A DNA stretch of 31,480 bases from Candidatus Altarchaeales archaeon WOR_SM1_86-2. Lineage in GTDB: Archaea > Altiarchaeota > Altiarchaeia > IMC4 > MCBC01. The notes under the pieces are model-generated. The model saw only the letters and a list, made by a program, of their open reading frames with translations. It searched no databases and was not told the origin of the DNA. Made by a program: the position numbers and the translations under genes. The DNA lies in contig MCBC01000028.1 in NCBI GenBank assembly GCA_001723855.1, positions 1 to 31,480 on the forward strand. Direction: 5' to 3'. Positions 1 to 6,826 of this stretch are shown here, in pieces; position 1 is the stretch's first letter; the number at the start of each line of letters is the position of its first letter.

Positions 1-506
1 TTATAGACCGGAAAATATCGTATACACTGCTTGATATCTACTGTAATAAAAAAGCGCCTGTATCTGCTGATGAAATCGCAGGTGCATTGGACAAGCACCC
101 GGGGACGATTAGAAATAGAATTTCTGTATTGAGGAACCTGGGGCTTGTTGACAGCACCCCGGGACCAAAAGGGGGTTATATCCCAACAGCAAAAGCATAC
201 ACAGATCTGGGGTTTAGCGAAGAATCTGCGATTTCGGCGAATATATCAAAGATAATAGATGGAAAGGAGATCAGGATAGAGAACATTAATGTTCAGAGTA
301 TTGAAATTGTCGGTATCGCTTATCTAAAAAGATGCGGTGCAAGGGTTAAGGTGATCGGCAATACAAAAGAAATCAAAAACGAGGATGTGATCAAGATAGG
401 TCCGATTCAGCCGAGCGGTCTTGTTGTAGTCGGCAAGGTTATGGGACGGGATGATGTGCGGCATCAGTTGATTATTGAAATATCGAATATGCGTCTTGAT
501 ATATAA
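1..506 (+). CDS. HTH transcriptional regulator, 5' end cut by window edge
   Basis: The frame is open from the left edge, so the N-terminus is missing; the first visible start-like codon (TTG at 87) lies inside the HTH and is not the real start. The visible part reads as a winged helix with VSADEIAGALDKHPGTIRNR followed by LRNLGLVDSTPGPKGGY. That PGTIRN...PGPKGGY pattern is known from archaeal predicted regulators that usually carry C-terminal CBS domains (COG2524 type). Here the C-terminal ~110 residues do not look like CBS repeats; they contain a beta-rich stretch with IEIVGIAYLKRCGARVKVIG and VVGKVMGRDDVRHQL that may bind a ligand. DNA binding is well supported by family resemblance; the signal and target genes are unknown. 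A T-rich tract follows, so it is probably the last gene of its unit. Confidence 0.75.
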   Translation, partial: IDRKISYTLLDIYCNKKAPVSADEIAGALDKHPGTIRNRISVLRNLGLVDSTPGPKGGYIPTAKAYTDLGFSEESAISANISKIIDGKEIRIENINVQSIEIVGIAYLKRCGARVKVIGNTKEIKNEDVIKIGPIQPSGLVVVGKVMGRDDVRHQLIIEISNMRLDI

Positions 507-523
507 ACCAGGAGGATACTTAG

Positions 524-540
524 ATTTTTATTGTTTTTTA
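524..540 (+). terminator. T-rich terminator candidate
   Basis: Two T runs (TTTTTATTGTTTTTT) begin about 18 bases after the stop of the first gene and lie before the next promoter. Oligo-T tracts without a hairpin are the usual archaeal termination signal. Position supports the call, but nothing else tests it. Confidence 0.4.
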
Positions 541-551
541 AATAAAAATTA

Positions 552-574
552 ATTTATATTAAGCACTTATGTGC
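552..574 (+). promoter_or_regulatory. TATA-like box plus GCAC-N4-GTGC operator, copy 1
   Basis: ATTTATATT (552-560) is followed by AA and then GCACTTATGTGC (563-574). The start codon at 585 is about 25-30 bases after the TATA-like centre, so the transcript should have almost no leader. The palindrome falls between TATA and the expected transcription start, where a bound protein would block initiation. The same arrangement recurs at 9824, 15665 and 19002. Confidence 0.65.
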
Positions 575-584
575 AAAATAAAAG

Positions 585-953
585 ATGAAAATGAAAATTG
601 CAGTACCGACAATGGGAAGAAATGGGTTGGATGATGAAGTAAGTCCGCACTTTGGGAGGGCACCAACCTTTACGATAGCAGATACAGAAAAAAATGAGGT
701 AAAGGTTATAGACAACACAAGCCAGCATATGGGCGGACAGGGCTATCCGCCGGAGATAATGCGAGGAGAGGGTGTTGAGGTAATGCTCTGCTCAGGTCTC
801 GGTCCGAGAGCAGTTACGATGTTCGAGAACTTTGGAATAGATGTTTTTGTTGGAGCGGCGGGAACCGTAAAAGATGCGATCGCTACGTGGAAGGAAGGAA
901 AACTTCCGGAAGCAACCGATGCGAATGCATGCAGGGAACATAGACATCACTAA
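585..953 (+). CDS. NifX/NifB-C-like dinitrogenase cofactor family protein
   Basis: A 122-residue single-domain protein of the dinitrogenase iron-molybdenum cofactor family (COG1433). Family features visible are the N-terminal KIAVPTMG, DDEVSPHFGRAPTF, the VIDN strand and the C-terminal GVEVMLCSGLGPRAVTMFENFGIDVF, followed by a His-rich tail CREHRHH. Members bind or carry iron-sulfur or metal cofactor precursors, and in archaea most have nothing to do with nitrogen fixation; no nif structural gene is in the window. It is the first gene after operator copy 1, and its partner 3 bases downstream is a NifU-like scaffold, which supports a metallocluster role. The start at 585 (MKMKIAV) fits the promoter; ATG 591 is an equally possible start. 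Confidence 0.85.
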   Translation: MKMKIAVPTMGRNGLDDEVSPHFGRAPTFTIADTEKNEVKVIDNTSQHMGGQGYPPEIMRGEGVEVMLCSGLGPRAVTMFENFGIDVFVGAAGTVKDAIATWKEGKLPEATDANACREHRHH

Positions 954-956
954 AAG

Positions 957-1394
957 ATGCGGGATATGGATAAATTAGATAAATTTGCACGGGATTTACA
1001 GGAAGCAATATTGAAGGATGAGAAAAAGAAATACTCTGAAAAGGTGGTTCAGTTATGGTTAAATCCAGAGAATGTTAGAAGGATGACCGATCCAGATGGT
1101 GCGGCATTAATGAAAGGTGTTTGTGGGGATACTGTTGAGATTTATCTCTCAATAAGGAATAATAAAATTTATGACGCATCGTTTTTCACGGATGGGTGTG
1201 GTCCAACTGTTGCCTGCGGCTCATTGGTAACCGAGTTAGTAAAAGGCAAATCAATAGAGGACGCCTTAAAATTATCTCCCGCCAGCATCATCGATGCTCT
1301 TGATGGACTTCCGGAAGAAAATATTCATTGTGCAATTTTAGCAATAAATACATTACACAAGGCGATTGCAGATTATTTATTAAAAAACTTTTAA
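957..1394 (+). CDS. NifU/IscU-like iron-sulfur cluster scaffold protein
   Basis: A 145-residue protein of the NifU N-terminal/IscU family, on which Fe-S clusters are built before transfer to target proteins. All ligand positions known from IscU can be placed: C56 and D58 in GVCGDTV, C81 in DGCGPTVACGS, and H124-C125 in ENIHCAILA. The canonical ASSS after the second cysteine is replaced by ACGS, giving an extra cysteine (C87). It has an N-terminal extension of about 25 residues rich in Lys and Glu. It starts 3 bases after the NifX-like gene and shares its promoter. ATG 966 is an alternative start. The downstream gene has its own TATA-like box. Confidence 0.85.
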   Translation: MRDMDKLDKFARDLQEAILKDEKKKYSEKVVQLWLNPENVRRMTDPDGAALMKGVCGDTVEIYLSIRNNKIYDASFFTDGCGPTVACGSLVTELVKGKSIEDALKLSPASIIDALDGLPEENIHCAILAINTLHKAIADYLLKNF

Positions 1395-1409
1395 AAAAAG
1401 TTTTATCAA

Positions 1410-1448
1410 AATATAAAAGGCAGAATGGATGAAACAAGAAAAAAATGA
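1410..1448 (+). promoter_or_regulatory. Promoter and 7-codon upstream ORF of the GAPDH-like gene
   Basis: AATATAAAA at 1410-1418 is a TATA-like box about 30 bases before the start at 1445. An ATG at 1425 opens a 7-codon frame (MDETRKK) whose TGA (1446-1448) overlaps the GAPDH-like ATG as ATGA. Whether the transcript includes the mini-ORF depends on the unmapped start site, expected near 1438-1442, which would leave it out. Confidence 0.35.
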
Positions 1449-2761
1449 ACACGCGAAAAATTAAAGTTGGAGTGGTGGGTCCCGGCACCATAGGGCATCG
1501 TGTAATCACCTATGTAAACCGGCAGCCTGATATGGAGATTGCTGCAGTTTCAAAGGCAAGCACACATGATTATTATGAGACAACAAAACATGTATTGGCA
1601 CTTGGAATACCGATATATCCCGCGCCGAAAAAGGCAGGTGACGAAAAGGCTGCTGTAAAAGAATTTCGCGATTATTTCACTGAATTGAGAAATAAACAAT
1701 CCCTAAAAAACATTGAAGCTACACCTGATGATATGGTCCCGGGTCCAATTGCAGATATGCTTGATGTGTGCGATGTGATTGTTGACTGCTCTGGCGGCAG
1801 GATCGGCATTAAGACGATCGCAGAAATGAACAAGGAACGATACTATGTGCCCTATAACACCAGCAACCCCCCCAAAAAAATAAAGGTGATATTCCAGGGC
1901 GGTGAGAGCAAAGATATGGGGAAATTATCCTTCAATACTTCCGTGAATTATCATCGTGCTGTGGATGTGGGCAGAAGTGATGAGCCATACATCAGGCAGG
2001 TGTCATGCAATACAACAGCACTTTCAAGGTTGCTGTACCTTATCAGGACAAATTACATAATTAACCGTCTTTATGCAGTTATAGTCCAAAGATCATCTGA
2101 TCCCGGACAGATGACAAGGTTTGTGCTAAATGATGTGCACATGGGAGATAAAATGCCTTCCCACCATGGTCCTGATGTTGAGTGTGTTTTTGACTGTGTT
2201 GACGATGATTTTGCAGACAGTGTAAACTTACTTAAATCAAAGATCACAGATGATGATATCAGGGAAAAAATCAGTACTCCAACAATTTTGACTGGTGCGA
2301 TAAAGGTCACGACAGACCAGATGCATGCTCAGGATCTGACTCTTACATTTCCCGTAAGCCTCCCATTTCCGAAGGATAACTATCCAGAAAATGAAGAAGA
2401 ATTTCACAAGATACTTGAAGCCTCTATCATAAGAAACAGGTTCAAATTCATTGACCATCCCCTTGACACTTCTTGTGAAAGAGAAGCAGCAAGGAGAGTT
2501 GAGAGAATGCACGGACAGCAGTGTAATTGCGGTGATATATTTGAGGTTGTGATGGGTATGTATACATTTCAACCTGAAAAAAGAATAACACCTTTTGGTA
2601 ACGAGTGGGTACACCTGAAGATGCATATAGGGGTTCACCAGGAGGCGATTGTCATACCAGAGATAATTGACGGGATACGCGCTCTTTCCTATGATGTACT
2701 CAAAAAATCAAAAGAAGAATCGATCAAAACCACGGATAAGTCTCTAGGGCTGAGGGATTGA
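1445..2761 (+). CDS. Archaeal type II glyceraldehyde-3-phosphate dehydrogenase-like protein, extended
   Basis: The protein (438 residues) carries an N-terminal Rossmann fold (IKVGVVGPGTIGHRV, residues 6-20) and the catalytic segment VSCNTTALSRLL with the nucleophile cysteine at 188, both diagnostic of archaeal GAPDH. IFQGGE (149-154) and LSFNTSVNY (161-169) also match the family. Typical archaeal enzymes have about 335-345 residues with the catalytic Cys near 140; here about 45 extra residues lie before it, partly in a charged stretch at 60-95, and the rest is toward the C-terminus. The enzyme would oxidise glyceraldehyde 3-phosphate or run the reverse gluconeogenic reaction, but the insertions mean a divergent paralogue with another aldehyde or phosphate substrate is possible. 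It appears monocistronic: the next gene has its own TATA-like box. Confidence 0.8.
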   Translation: MNTRKIKVGVVGPGTIGHRVITYVNRQPDMEIAAVSKASTHDYYETTKHVLALGIPIYPAPKKAGDEKAAVKEFRDYFTELRNKQSLKNIEATPDDMVPGPIADMLDVCDVIVDCSGGRIGIKTIAEMNKERYYVPYNTSNPPKKIKVIFQGGESKDMGKLSFNTSVNYHRAVDVGRSDEPYIRQVSCNTTALSRLLYLIRTNYIINRLYAVIVQRSSDPGQMTRFVLNDVHMGDKMPSHHGPDVECVFDCVDDDFADSVNLLKSKITDDDIREKISTPTILTGAIKVTTDQMHAQDLTLTFPVSLPFPKDNYPENEEEFHKILEASIIRNRFKFIDHPLDTSCEREAARRVERMHGQQCNCGDIFEVVMGMYTFQPEKRITPFGNEWVHLKMHIGVHQEAIVIPEIIDGIRALSYDVLKKSKEESIKTTDKSLGLRD

Positions 2762-2780
2762 TTATGGTGTAATGAAAAAG

Positions 2781-2793
2781 TTATACTTTATAG
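2781..2793 (+). promoter_or_regulatory. TATA-like box for the thioredoxin operon
   Basis: TTATACTTTATAG lies about 20-28 bases before the ATG at 2810. This spacing predicts a nearly leaderless mRNA for the four-gene unit 2810-4806. Confidence 0.4.
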
Positions 2794-2809
2794 AATAGTA
2801 AAAGTAGAA

Positions 2810-3196
2810 ATGGATGAGATAGAGGAAATAAGAAAACGAAGGATGCATGAGTTGGTGAATGAAATGAATTGCCCAGATAAACCAATTGAAATGACTGGCG
2901 GGAATTTTTCTGAGATAATACAAAAATATCCTTTGGTTGTTGTTGATTTCTGGGCTGATTGGTGCATGCCATGTAAAATGATTGCGCAGGTTATCGATGA
3001 ATTAGCAAAGGAGTTATCTGGAAAGGTTGTTTTTGGTAAAGTAAATGTTGATGAAAATGGGGCAACTGCAGCACAATTTGGGATCAGGAGTATTCCAACA
3101 CTTCTGACCTTTAAAGACGGGAAGTTAGTTGACAGCATGGTCGGAGCGGTGCCAAGGGAGCAGATTGAAGCAAAGATTAAACCACACATTGATTAA
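2810..3196 (+). CDS. Thioredoxin with charged N-terminal extension
   Basis: The 128-residue protein has a classic thioredoxin fold: VVVDFWADWCMPCKMIAQ (residues 43-60, active-site C52 and C55), FGKVNVDEN and the cis-proline segment IRSIPTLLTFKDG. The active site is CMPC rather than CGPC, which may alter redox potential. About 27 residues before the fold (MDEIEEIRKRRMHELVNEM...) form a charged, probably helical extension seen in some archaeal thioredoxins. It is the first gene of an operon with a second thioredoxin-fold protein 3 bases downstream, DUF169 and a methyltransferase. It should reduce disulfides in the cytoplasm; its reductase is not in the window. Confidence 0.9.
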   Translation: MDEIEEIRKRRMHELVNEMNCPDKPIEMTGGNFSEIIQKYPLVVVDFWADWCMPCKMIAQVIDELAKELSGKVVFGKVNVDENGATAAQFGIRSIPTLLTFKDGKLVDSMVGAVPREQIEAKIKPHID

Positions 3197-3199
3197 AAA

Positions 3200-3577
3200 A
3201 TGAGCGATTTGAAGATAGAGGTATTTACCTCGCCAACATGTCCGCACTGTCCCTCGGCGGTAAGGGCTACAAGGGAGGTCCTCAATGAAAACCCGGAACT
3301 AAAGAGGAGGATAGAATGGAGGGAGATGAATACCGTTAAACCCAATGCGAGAAGGAAAGCGAGAAGTCATGGTATAAGGGGGGTTCCAACAATAATCCTG
3401 ACCAACACAAAAACCGGAGAGACCGCCGGGATCACGGGAACCCCGTGTAAGAAAAGATACCTGGAAGTTATTTATGAAACCATTGGGGAGAAACCTCCGG
3501 ACACTAAGGAGGGAAAAAAAGAGGATAAATCAAATGAGTCTTCATTTGTTGACAGGTACCTGCATTTATTTGAATGA
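3200..3577 (+). CDS. Thioredoxin/glutaredoxin-fold protein with CPHC motif
   Basis: The 125-residue protein begins KIEVFTSPTCPHCPSAVRA with a CPHC redox motif (C14, C17) and has the cis-proline loop GIRGVPTIILTN. A CPHC pair is typical of DsbA-like oxidants and some glutaredoxin-like archaeal proteins. An unusual feature is a further cysteine in GITGTPCKKRY near residue 83 and a charged Lys/Glu/Ser-rich C-terminal tail of about 25 residues. No signal peptide is visible, so it acts in the cytoplasm. It lies 3 bases after the thioredoxin gene, suggesting the two act on the same substrates, perhaps the Cys-rich DUF169 protein downstream. Confidence 0.8.
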   Translation: MSDLKIEVFTSPTCPHCPSAVRATREVLNENPELKRRIEWREMNTVKPNARRKARSHGIRGVPTIILTNTKTGETAGITGTPCKKRYLEVIYETIGEKPPDTKEGKKEDKSNESSFVDRYLHLFE

Positions 3578-3587
3578 AAAATGAACA

Positions 3588-4187
3588 ATGGATAAGATAG
3601 GGATAAAGATAACAACAGAAAGGCCAGAAGGTATTGGGAGAATATATGGAAGGAAAAGTCATTGCGGGATGGTGGCAATCGCAAGACGCGGAAAAATTTT
3701 TTACGCTGAGCCGGAAGATTATTCCTGCTCTTTAGCGAGATTCAATTTAGGAATGCAGCAAATAAACAAAAGATTTCTGAAATCCCTAAAAGAGCAGGTT
3801 GTTAGATGGAAACATGCAGAAACCGTTGATCTTGCAGCAAAATATTTAGAATGCGCAAGATGTTTGCCTGTCAAGAAAAAATATATTATTTATTTTCCCT
3901 GGAATGATGTGAATGATATTAACGCAGATGTGGTAATTTGTGTTGGAACTCCAAAAGAGATCATGGATGTGGTTCACGGAATTGTCCAAAAGACCGGTGA
4001 GCGATTGGATGTAAGTGTGAGTGGGGTTTCGGCGACATGCAGCGAGTCCACAGTAATCCCCCTGATAACTAAAAAACCAAATGTTTCGTTAGGGTGCTGT
4101 GGGACAAGAGCATCGGGGGGGCTTGGAGATGATGAGATACTAATTGGTTTACCTGGGGGGTACTTTGGATTTATTTATGATGTATGA
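3588..4187 (+). CDS. DUF169 family protein
   Basis: The 199-residue protein matches DUF169 by its general plan: N-terminal GMVAIARRGKIFYAEPEDYSC, a middle ECARCLPVKKKYIIYFPW segment, DVVICVGTPKEIMDVVHG and a C-terminal stretch SLGCCGTRASGGLGDDEILIGLPG. It has many cysteines (SHCGM, YSCSL, ECARC, TCSES, GCCG), consistent with metal or cluster binding or redox control by the adjacent thioredoxins, but this is inference; DUF169 has no firmly established activity. It starts 10 bases after the CPHC protein and its 3' end overlaps the methyltransferase start. Confidence 0.8.
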   Translation: MDKIGIKITTERPEGIGRIYGRKSHCGMVAIARRGKIFYAEPEDYSCSLARFNLGMQQINKRFLKSLKEQVVRWKHAETVDLAAKYLECARCLPVKKKYIIYFPWNDVNDINADVVICVGTPKEIMDVVHGIVQKTGERLDVSVSGVSATCSESTVIPLITKKPNVSLGCCGTRASGGLGDDEILIGLPGGYFGFIYDV

Positions 4188-4806
4188 AAACAATATTTTC
4201 AACAGATATGCAGAAGGATACGAAGAATGGTTTGAGAGAAATAAATTCGCATACCTTTCGGAAATTGAAGCATTAAGGAAGGTTGTGCCGGAAGGTAAAG
4301 GGTTGGAAGTGGGCGTCGGCACGGGAAGATTCGCAGAACCCTTAGGGATTGATTACGGAATTGACCCTTCAGAGAATATGCTGAAAATTGCCGGATCCAG
4401 GGGCATGAAAACGGTTCTTGGGAGGGGAGAAGAATTACCTTTCGCAGACAATGAATTTGATTTTGTATTGATCGCATTTACTATATGTTTTGTTGACGAT
4501 CCCGGGAAAGTAATAGAAGAGGCAGAAAGAGTTTTGAAGAATAATGGCAGAATCATCATAGGCATAATTGATAAAAACAGCAAACTTGGAAAAATTTATC
4601 AGAACAAGAGATCAAAAAGTAAATTTTACGGGATTGCAAAGTTTTACTCGACAGATGAGATTGTTGGAATGCTTAAGGAACATGGATTTAAAAATGTTGG
4701 CATATGCCAGACATTATTTGATTTGCCTGAAGATCTAAATGAGATTGATAACGTAAAAGAGGGATATGGTGAAGGAGGGTTTATTGTGGTGCATGGGAAT
4801 AGATAA
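4177..4806 (+). CDS. Class I SAM-dependent methyltransferase
   Basis: The protein has a Rossmann methyltransferase core: motif I GLEVGVGTGRFAE (residues 42-54), an acidic residue after strand 2 in YGIDPSENML, LPFADNEFDFVLIAFTICFV (motif IV) and a C-terminal RIIIGIIDKNS strand. This arrangement is that of UbiE/Methyltransf_11 enzymes; the substrate is unknown. The frame is open to 4144, but the first 11 residues from that start lie inside DUF169 and are not family-like; ATG 4177 or 4180, overlapping the DUF169 stop, gives MYENNIFNRYAEGYEEWF, a normal start. It is the last gene of the thioredoxin operon. Confidence 0.85.
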   Translation: MMYENNIFNRYAEGYEEWFERNKFAYLSEIEALRKVVPEGKGLEVGVGTGRFAEPLGIDYGIDPSENMLKIAGSRGMKTVLGRGEELPFADNEFDFVLIAFTICFVDDPGKVIEEAERVLKNNGRIIIGIIDKNSKLGKIYQNKRSKSKFYGIAKFYSTDEIVGMLKEHGFKNVGICQTLFDLPEDLNEIDNVKEGYGEGGFIVVHGNR

Positions 4807-4870
4807 TATGAGTGTGAAAAGTTGGTGGGGCAATAACCGGGAAGGAAATTTGATTGATTTCGATTTTTAT

Positions 4871-4882
4871 TTTTATAAAATA
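4871..4882 (+). promoter_or_regulatory. TATA-like box for the VapBC-type pair
   Basis: TTTTATAAAATA lies about 25 bases before the ATG at 4902, predicting a leaderless transcript. Confidence 0.45.
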
Positions 4883-4901
4883 TGATTATAATTAATGCAA
4901 A

Positions 4902-5177
4902 ATGAGCGAAATACTTGTAAGGATACCTGACGAACTGGAACATGAAATTGAAATGCTTCCAGGAGTAAATTGGCAGAGAGTTGCACTAAATGCCATTCAG
5001 TCTAAAGCATTTGAGCTAACTCTGAAAAGGTCAAGAAAATTAAGGTTACTACTGCTAAAGACGATAACATCCAAAAGCAAATTATCCGAAGAAGAAGCAG
5101 ATAAATTTGCCCTAGAACTTGGAGATAAAATTAAAGAAGAAAGATTAGAGGAACTTAAAATCAAGAATCTGGTCTAA
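4902..5177 (+). CDS. VapB-type antitoxin candidate
   Basis: The small 91-residue protein lies 1 base before a PIN-domain gene. It starts with a short beta strand and helix, SEILVRIPDELEHEIEMLPG, like ribbon-helix-helix antitoxins in which the strand contacts DNA, followed by a long charged helical region ending in KIKEERLEELKIKNL. In the known family the N-terminal part binds the operator and the C-terminal part blocks the toxin active site. The pairing with a PIN gene is the main support; the protein itself is too short and divergent to be certain. Confidence 0.65.
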   Translation: MSEILVRIPDELEHEIEMLPGVNWQRVALNAIQSKAFELTLKRSRKLRLLLLKTITSKSKLSEEEADKFALELGDKIKEERLEELKIKNLV

Positions 5178-5178
5178 A

Positions 5179-5622
5179 ATGAGAGCTGTAATCGATGCTA
5201 ATATACTGGTGTCTATATTGATTTCGGCTCATGGAAGCAAGCAAGAGTTATTGTTTTCTGGTGAAGTTGAAGTCATCGCACCTGACAGATTATTATTTGA
5301 AGTGGGAAAACACTGGAAAGAAATCTGTGACAAGTCTAAACTTTCTGAAGAGGATTTAGAATCATCCCTTTCACTTGTAAGAGAAGAAATAAAGGTATTT
5401 CCTCTTAATACATACAGGGATAAATTATCTGAATCCAAGGATATGTGTCCGCATCTAAAAGATGCGGAATATTTCGCATTGGCATTAAAATTTAATTGTC
5501 CCATATGGTCGGAGGAGAAGCGGCTAAAAGAACAGCCCAGTGTGGAGGTTTTGTCAACTAAAGAATTGCTAAAAAGACTTGGCTTAATTTCAGGAAATTC
5601 TGATAATAGTTCCCGGGCATGA
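5179..5622 (+). CDS. PIN-domain VapC-type ribonuclease toxin
   Basis: The 147-residue PIN domain begins MRAVIDANILVSILIS (first acidic residue D5) and continues with the acidic RLLFEVGKHW and the later LKDAEYFALALKFNCPIWSEEKRLKE, where the last acidic residues of the Mg2+ site sit. PIN toxins cleave RNA, often tRNA or rRNA, when their antitoxin is lost. The gene directly follows the VapB-like gene with 1 base between, a normal toxin-antitoxin layout. The final 10 residues (GNSDNSSRA) run up to a hairpin that overlaps the stop codon. Confidence 0.8.
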   Translation: MRAVIDANILVSILISAHGSKQELLFSGEVEVIAPDRLLFEVGKHWKEICDKSKLSEEDLESSLSLVREEIKVFPLNTYRDKLSESKDMCPHLKDAEYFALALKFNCPIWSEEKRLKEQPSVEVLSTKELLKRLGLISGNSDNSSRA

Positions 5623-5642
5623 GACCGGGTTATGGTCTCTTT
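5621..5642 (+). terminator. Hairpin terminator candidate after vapC-type gene
   Basis: GAGACC (5621-5626) and GGTCTC (5634-5639) form a perfect 6-bp stem with a 7-base loop, followed by TTT. It begins at the toxin stop codon. Confidence 0.4.
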
Positions 5643-5661
5643 CCACAACTAAAACAAAAGT

Positions 5662-5677
5662 ATTTACCATGGTAAAT
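5662..5677. promoter_or_regulatory. 16-base perfect palindrome ATTTACCATGGTAAAT
   Basis: ATTTACCA pairs exactly with TGGTAAAT with no spacer. It lies between the toxin terminator and the AT-rich promoter region (5745-5764) of the radical SAM operon, about 97 bases before ATG 5774. It could be an operator for that operon; being that far upstream, an activator or remote site is more likely than a simple start-site block. Confidence 0.35.
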
Positions 5678-5773
5678 GCTTATCAATTGATTTATGCTTT
5701 TATTTTTATATTTGTAATACTAATTTTAAAATAGTAACACTTATTAAATAAATAAATTTAAATAGTAATAAAA

Positions 5774-6826
5774 ATGGCAAATATAAAACATATATTGGAG
5801 AATGCCCAAAAAGAGCCAATAAATGAAGAGGAGGCATTGTGCCTTTTCCAGAATGTGCAATCTATTGATAAATTTTTAGACCTTGCGAAAGTTGCATCTA
5901 AGGTTAGAGATGATGGAGTGGGATCAATCTTCAAATTTGATGGTTTCATAGGGACCATAACTCCCTGTAAAATAAATCCGCCGTGTAAATATTGCGGGCG
6001 GTCCGCAAAGAACGGGACTGATTTTTCAGGGCATTACTTAACAACAGAGGAAATAGAACTTGCAGCGGAGTTCATTGCTGAAACGGGTGTTAAAATGACT
6101 GAAATCGGTGGGGGTACAACGAGCAATGCAGGAGAGAAAGTAATCATGGCTGTAAAAGCAGTGAAAAAAGTTACACCAAACTTGGGCATATGGATCAATG
6201 TCGGACCATCCCTTACAAGAGATGATCTGACAAAACTAAAGGAGCTTGGTGTTAAAGAAGTATGCAGTTCACTGGAAACAATAAATCCAGATGTCTTTGC
6301 ACAGGTTAAACCAGGGGATAGTTTAAGTGCAAGGATGAAACTTGCGGGGGAGATAAATGATGCAGGTCTTGGACTTGCGAGCGTGATGATGGTAGGTCTT
6401 GGAAGTTCTTATGAGGATTATGTCGAACACATATTCTGGTTGAACAACTTTGACATGATTAAAAAAGGACACTTCCCGATAACAGGTTTCAGACCAATGC
6501 CTGATGGTGGACTGGAAAAAAGACCCGTAGCAAACCCCATTGAAGTTGCAAAAGCGGGAGCGATCGCGCGGCTTGTAATAAGAGAAGGGGATATCTCCTT
6601 TGGAGGCATGATGAACGACCCGAGGTTACTGCCTTTATGGGTTATGGCGGGAGCAAACAGAGCAATACATCTCGGACCCCATGTTCACAGAGCAAATAAA
6701 TGGAATGGAGAAAAAATTTCATCGGAAATTACTTCAAAAACCATTGGAAATCTCGAATTTAGAAACATGCTTCCATTAACCACACGACTCGTTAAAGATT
6801 TGGGAATGGAGGTGTTGATAAAATGA
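5774..6826 (+). CDS. HmdB-like radical SAM protein
   Basis: The 350-residue protein belongs to the BioB/HydE/HmdB/PylB group of radical SAM enzymes. The cluster motif is C65-x5-C71-x2-C74 (TPCKINPPCKYCGRS), the CX5CX2C spacing known from HmdB (HcgA), an enzyme of FeGP-cofactor biosynthesis for [Fe]-hydrogenase, and unlike the usual CX3CX2C. Other core features are EIGGGTTSNAG (SAM GGE-like strand), VCSSLETINPDVF and GLGSSYEDYVEHIFWL. Its length is normal for the family. No hmd or other hcg genes are in the window, so a different organometallic or cofactor product is possible. The stop overlaps the ATG of the substrate-binding lipoprotein (ATGA), so it is translationally coupled to the ABC importer, which is unusual. 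Confidence 0.85.
   Translation: MANIKHILENAQKEPINEEEALCLFQNVQSIDKFLDLAKVASKVRDDGVGSIFKFDGFIGTITPCKINPPCKYCGRSAKNGTDFSGHYLTTEEIELAAEFIAETGVKMTEIGGGTTSNAGEKVIMAVKAVKKVTPNLGIWINVGPSLTRDDLTKLKELGVKEVCSSLETINPDVFAQVKPGDSLSARMKLAGEINDAGLGLASVMMVGLGSSYEDYVEHIFWLNNFDMIKKGHFPITGFRPMPDGGLEKRPVANPIEVAKAGAIARLVIREGDISFGGMMNDPRLLPLWVMAGANRAIHLGPHVHRANKWNGEKISSEITSKTIGNLEFRNMLPLTTRLVKDLGMEVLIK

Noticed and set aside
510..515. AGGAGG just after the first gene, like a Shine-Dalgarno site
   Set aside because: No start codon with a reasonable frame follows; the T-rich tract and the next promoter come directly after.
585..1394. NifX-like and NifU-like genes as evidence of nitrogen fixation
   Set aside because: These families are widespread in archaea without nitrogenase, and no nifH, D or K is in the window.
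2071..2638. Minus-strand open frames inside the GAPDH-like gene
   Set aside because: They are shadows with Ser/Phe/Cys-rich composition and no family features; the same holds for other antisense frames across the window.
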